From: Muscardinus avellanarius
Lineage: Eukaryota; Chordata; Mammalia; Rodentia; Gliridae
Assembly (NCBI GenBank): GCA_963383645.1
Contig: OY726564.1
Location: 108,827,040 to 108,891,039 of the forward strand
Length of the DNA: 64,000 nucleotides
Direction of reading: 5' to 3'
Shown: one piece after another, positions 59,401-64,000 of the stretch
How positions within the stretch are numbered: position 1 is the first letter of the stretch
How the letters are laid out: the number at the start of each line of letters is the position of its first letter
Notes under the pieces: generated by a model
Seen by the model: the letters and a program-made list of their open reading frames with translations, nothing else
Database searches by the model: none
Told to the model about the DNA's origin: nothing
Program-made: the position numbers and the translations under genes

Positions 59401-62200
59401 AGGGACTCCTCTTTTTCAAAATTATCTGTCTTATTCATGGACACTTACTCTTCTCTATTTATTTTAGTATCGGTTTGATGAGATGTTAAAAAAAATCCCT
59501 CTGAAATTTTGCCTGTAATTCTGTTAAATTTATAAATTAGTTTGGGGGATAATTGACATGTATACAAGATTAAATTATCTCATCCATGAGCATTGGTCTT
59601 TTTTCCATTAGTCATACTTAAAGGATTTACTAGGTTTTAAGAATTCCTCTAATCATTGTGCATTTTTTGTTCTTTGCCAACAATGATAATTTTGCCCTTC
59701 TCTTGTGATCTCTACCTCATATCGCCTTGACCAAGCCACTGAGGACTATGTAAAGCAGTTGCAGAAATAGTGGACATCTTTGTCTTATTTTGTTTTTAGA
59801 AGGGATATATTAAAGTGGGGTTCCTTTTGGGTCTTTTGGTAGAGCTCTTTTATGGACTTAAAGAATTTTCTTTTTATTTCTGGCTTTCTGAGTTTCTATA
59901 AGTTGTAAAGAGGATTGAACTTTCTTTGATTTCTATGCCTACTAAGGTAATCAATGCTTTCTTCTTTAATTAATTGACAACTTTTATATTCAGCTTTCAT
60001 CCAGAGACCAATGAAGGCTCATATTTTGCATATGGTGGTTATTAATCAGAGTCAAGTCAATTGCCTTCTGTTCCACAGTATAATTTTTTTTTGATTGTTT
60101 GTTTCTGATTATGGTCAAAGTTATGTCCTTTCCATTATATCACAAGAGGAGGCACATAATATTGCTTCAGCCATTGATTAGTCACTTAGTTTAGGTGGTA
60201 TACACTGGATCTCATTGTCATAAGAATATATTTTTTCTATCTTGGAATCAATCAGCTATTTCCACCTTTATTTCAAGTCTATGGAATATTACTTTAAGAG
60301 TGTATAAATACTAAATTCCTCAATAACCTTTCCCCAATGGTCTTATTACATTAATGATTCCTTCCTGATGAATTGCACTTTAAGTTATAGATGGTGGTAT
60401 TTTCCTCCCATTGTGTTTTCTACATTTATTAGTTGGTATTGTTCTATAAATGAGAGCTCTTTCTCCCCTTTTTCTAGTGTATTGTGAAGTCAAGGGTCCC
60501 TTTTATACACTTGATCCAATAGATGTAAAAAAATGCATTTAAAATTTTTAACTACAATTTTGACTTGTTTCTCCCCATCGTTGTTAATTTTAGCCCTATA
60601 TTTCAAGGCTTTCTTGTTAGGTGTATTTGTATTTATGATTACTACATATATCTGCACTTCGGTTGTCTCATGTGCAAAATGGTGATGATAATATGACCTA
60701 TCAATTGGCCTGTGATGACGGGTAAATGAATACATGAAAAGATCTTAGAACTAGAGTGGTGCCTGGTCCTAATAAATGTTAATAATTACTTTTTGATAAT
60801 AATGCTTTTATATATCTTGCAGCCATTGCTTCTTTTACCAACATGTAATATATCCCTTCATCCCTTGTGTCTTGTACTTCAATTTTTAATGTGTTTGAAA
60901 GGCAGATTACTACACTAGTTCTCTTTGGTTTATAATTGCCTGGCATATTTTTAAAAACACTTTCTGCTTTCAGAAAACTCATGTTTAAAACATAGCCCTT
61001 TTAAATATCTTATTTCATGGTAATAATTATGTTCTTATTCAAACCAGATTCTCTTTTGTTCAGTAAATTAAATCCATTCATGTTTTAAATGACAGTTATA
61101 TTGGTATTTATTTTTACTATCTTAATTTATGTTTTCCTTTTACCATTATTTTTGTCACTTCCCTCTTCTTACCTTGCATAGGATACCTGATAAGATCTTT
61201 TATCACTTTTCATAATTTATGGCATCCATCGGGATCAGTAGCCTTTTGTTGGAGTTAAAGAATGCTTTCAATGATGGATTCTGTGGAGTAAATGTTCTGA
61301 AGCCTTATAGATCCATGGATATCTTTACCTTTTCATTTAAGTGATAGTTTAGTTAGTAATAAAATTTCAGGTTTGAATAAAATTTTCTATAACACTTAGA
61401 ACATATCTTTTATTTTTTTTTCTGTGTAATTTCTTTATTTTCTGCATATTAGTGCTTTACCAACACTACAACCATGAAGAACACAATTCCAAGTACTGTA
61501 CTTTTTAGTTTGGGGGTATTACAGTCTACAGACTCACTTATTTATATTAGACAAGATTAACCTCATTCAAAACTTACTGTAATTTATAAATCCTCATAAA
61601 TACAGAAATTGATGCAATTAAACAAAAACTTCAGGATCTTATTTTTTAAATTCTTAGATTTCAACTTTTTTTCTGTGGGCTATAATTATCTGCTTCATAA
61701 TCAGCAAAGAACATATCTTTTGAATCCTTTTATCTGATATTACTGTTGAGAAGTTGGATTCTAACTTTGTTTTAATTTCTTTGTAGGTTGTTTTATTTTT
61801 TCTCTCTGGAATCTTTTTGAATTTTTCTTTGATTTTATGAATCATAATTTTACTATAGTGAGTTTAGGTATTTTCCCTTATCTAATTTATTTGGTACTGT
61901 GTAGGCTTTTAAGTGCTCATACCCTTAATTGTTGAAAAATTATGGTTATCATTTTACTAAATATAGTCACCACTCTGTATTTTTCTCTCTGTTGGAGATT
62001 CTAGTACTATAGATTTTAGTCAAATGGATGTCTATATCTATCTTCTGTATCTCAAATAAATAAACCACAATTTCCTATCTGGCTTATTAATACTGTATTA
62101 TATGTCATGGATCAATTAGTATTTCTTTCATAGTTCTTGTACTTTCCAAATGACTTGATAATTTTACCTTAAGCCCATATGCTCTTCAGGTCTTACCTCC
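59401..62200 (-). mobile_element. Old, decayed L1 (ORF2 region) with a MIR
   Basis: AT-rich. Antisense L1 ORF2 traces: CATGAGCATTGGTCTTTTTTCC (59586), GTGGACATCTTTGTCTTATTT (59771), TAGAGCTCTTTTATGGAC (59840). Boundaries are not clear, the alignment is by memory, and much of 60.0-62.2 kb is unassigned. A MIR lies at about 60640-60790. Confidence 0.45.
60640..60790 (+). mobile_element. MIR
   Basis: GTTGTCTCATGTGCAAAATGG, GGGTAAATGAATACATG, GTGGTGCCTGGTCCTAATAAATG. Confidence 0.65.
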
Positions 62201-62596
62201 TTGTGTATATGTTGTCTCAAGGTAAAATGTTTCTGGTATTATAGTAATTTATAGTTTCTTTAATTTGAAGACCCTAAAAATTACAAATATATTTATATGG
62301 TTACATGGTTTGGTGGCTAGAGAGCTTTTATGGATAAGCATATACCATAGCAGCAAGAAATGATGATATCTTAAATGGTAAGGAGGGATCCTGACAATGG
62401 GTATATCCATAAATATGAGCACAAAAAGAAAAGTGGTACAATATACTTCAGTAGTCCCTGAGGTCAATACTGTGTGGAGAGCTTTTTTGTTAGTAATACC
62501 ATCAAGGGAAAGTTAAGTACAGAATTTAAATATTGTATTGATGAGCATAACATAGATGTACATGTAATAGAGTTTAGAAAGATTACTATAGAAATG
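62201..62596 (+). other. Intergenic, AT-rich
   Basis: Nothing recognised. Confidence 0.45.
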
Positions 62597-62620
62597 GTGT
62601 GTGTGTGTGTGTGTGTGTGT
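62597..62620 (+). repeat. (GT)n microsatellite
   Basis: Twelve GT units beside a SINE. Confidence 0.95.
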
Positions 62621-62826
62621 ATTTTTGTGGTGCTTGGAATTGAACCCAGGGCATTCTACCTCTGAGCTACACCCCCAGCCCTAATTTATTTTAGTTTATT
62701 TTTTATTTTTAAATAGGGTCTCATTAGTTGCTAAGGGCCTTGCTAAGTTGCTGAGTCTGGCTTCAAACCTGCAGTCCTCCTGTCTCAGCCTCCTAAGTAG
62801 TGAGATTACAGATGTGTATAACTAGA
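62621..62826 (-). mobile_element. B1-dID SINE
   Basis: GGTGCTTGGAATTGAACCCA to AGATGTGTATAACTAGA. Old, with a degraded B1 head. Confidence 0.85.
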
Positions 62827-63838
62827 TTGGGTTAGATATGGTTATATTAAGTAAGAAAATTTATACTTTTATGGGAAAAACATCAATTATTAGAAAAATT
62901 AGATATGTGTTTTAACTTACTCTTTTATGATTCTGGATAAATAAACAAAAAACAAAGAAAAGATTGCTTAACATTATCTAAAGTGTTTAAAAGTTTTCTG
63001 TTAAGTTTGATCATAATTAAAAATATACATGAAAAAGTATCAGAATAATGCTGTATAACAAACGATCCCAAAGCAATGTATTAGAGCAGCAGCTGTGAGA
63101 CTGTGGACAACTGTGATGCTCTGCTCATCTGGGCAAACTTGGAGGATGTCGCCTGGTCCTGCTGGTGCATCTGTAGTGAGCTGGCTGGCCATCGAGGCAT
63201 TGGTTGGCCTAATAGGCCCCATTCACATGCCTGGCAGCTGATGGCTATTGGATGATGTGTGAGGGAAGACCAGGCAATCTGAATACCATCATTCATCAGG
63301 TGATTGGGCCTTTTCTGCCCTGCCCCTGCCTTGGCAAGTTTCCATGAGAATAAGTAAAAACATCGAAGTTGCCTTGAGGCCTACTCTTGGAATTGGCATA
63401 TGGTCACACCTGACATATTTTTCTTGCCAAAATAATCACAAAACTAGGATTCAAGAAAATGGAAAAATGACCCCACATCTTGATGGGAGGAGAAGAAAGT
63501 TACATTACAGAAGGCAAGAACCTGAGAAGAGTAGACCGTAGTTACCATTTCTCAGTCCATGTGCCATGCCCGTGCCATGCTCCCGAAGGACCAGTAATTA
63601 GCTCTGTTTGGTGCCGACCATTTCTGGTTGGATCATAGATGAAGAAAGTGTCAGGTATAAAGCCAGGGATTTCTTAGTCATGAGATAAACATCCATGGCT
63701 TAGAGACTGATGTTGGTGAAAGAAAGCTAATTGTGACAAGGGCGGTGGTGCTACAAAATACAATGATGTCGTGAGAAATTTTTTCCAAGAGTAAACTTCT
63801 GGGGAAGATTACAATCCCTAATAGGTACCCTGTATACT
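62827..63838 (+). other. Intergenic, unassigned
   Basis: The segment 63040-63310 resembles an old LTR-like or MaLR-type repeat, not assignable. No gene recognised. Confidence 0.4.
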
Positions 63839-63839
63839 G

Positions 63840-64000
63840 GATTAGTCAGATTTACATCACTGTGACCACAATATCCGACAAGGACAACTTAGAGGTCAAG
63901 AGTTTTATTTTGGCTCATATTTTGGAGGTTCAGTCCATGGTCAGCTGATTCCCAAGCAGAAACCTCATGGTGGCAGGTGTGGCAGAAGAAAGTTTCTCAG
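63840..64000 (-). mobile_element. MaLR-like LTR relic, cut by the window end
   Basis: CACTGTGACCACAATATCCGAC, GTTTTATTTTGGCTCATATTTTGG, GGTTCAGTCCATGGTCAGCTG match the reverse complement of the 38.5-kb copy. Confidence 0.6.

Overview
The window is nuclear DNA of a rodent, most likely a squirrel (Sciuridae). It shows spliced exons with GT/AG borders, CpG-poor intergenic DNA, MIR and L2 relics, and more than 30 copies of a dimeric SINE. That SINE has a B1-like (7SL-derived) head fused through an A-rich linker to an ID-like (tRNA-derived) tail, the B1-dID/MEN type known from squirrels. The genus cannot be fixed from the sequence. No bacterial genes, CRISPR arrays, rRNA or tRNA genes were seen.

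Region 1 (1-11.2 kb, + strand) holds the 3' end of SEC16B, an ER-exit-site scaffold protein. Eleven coding exons join in frame to 1311 nt (436 residues plus stop), covering the end of the helical central domain and the whole C-terminal tail. A stop at 10149-10151 is followed by about 1 kb of probable 3' UTR ending near an ATTAAA at 11159. The 5' exons lie outside the window.

Region 2 (11.2-64 kb) shows no further convincing host gene. It is intergenic sequence built from unique DNA, B1-dID SINEs in at least two subfamilies (often nested), old L1, L2 and MIR fragments, LTR-like relics and microsatellites. From memory of the human map, the 3' flank of SEC16B is gene-poor and carries a body-mass-index association signal, so several stretches here are flagged as enhancer candidates.

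The most interesting content is three copies (called A, B and C) of a 2.7-2.8 kb half-LINE (HAL1-like) retrotransposon at 15.06-20.57 kb and 31.9-34.7 kb. Each has a GC-rich 5' UTR, one intact L1 ORF1-type reading frame and no sense ORF2. After ORF1 each carries about 0.7 kb of decayed L1 ORF2 sequence in the opposite orientation, then a G-rich 3' UTR and an A-rich tail. All three have 14-16 bp target-site duplications and share the same dead codon in the inverted fragment, so the chimera was present in the source element. Copy A (+) is inserted inside copy B (-), creating a palindrome of about 5 kb. Copy C is inserted inside an older SINE.
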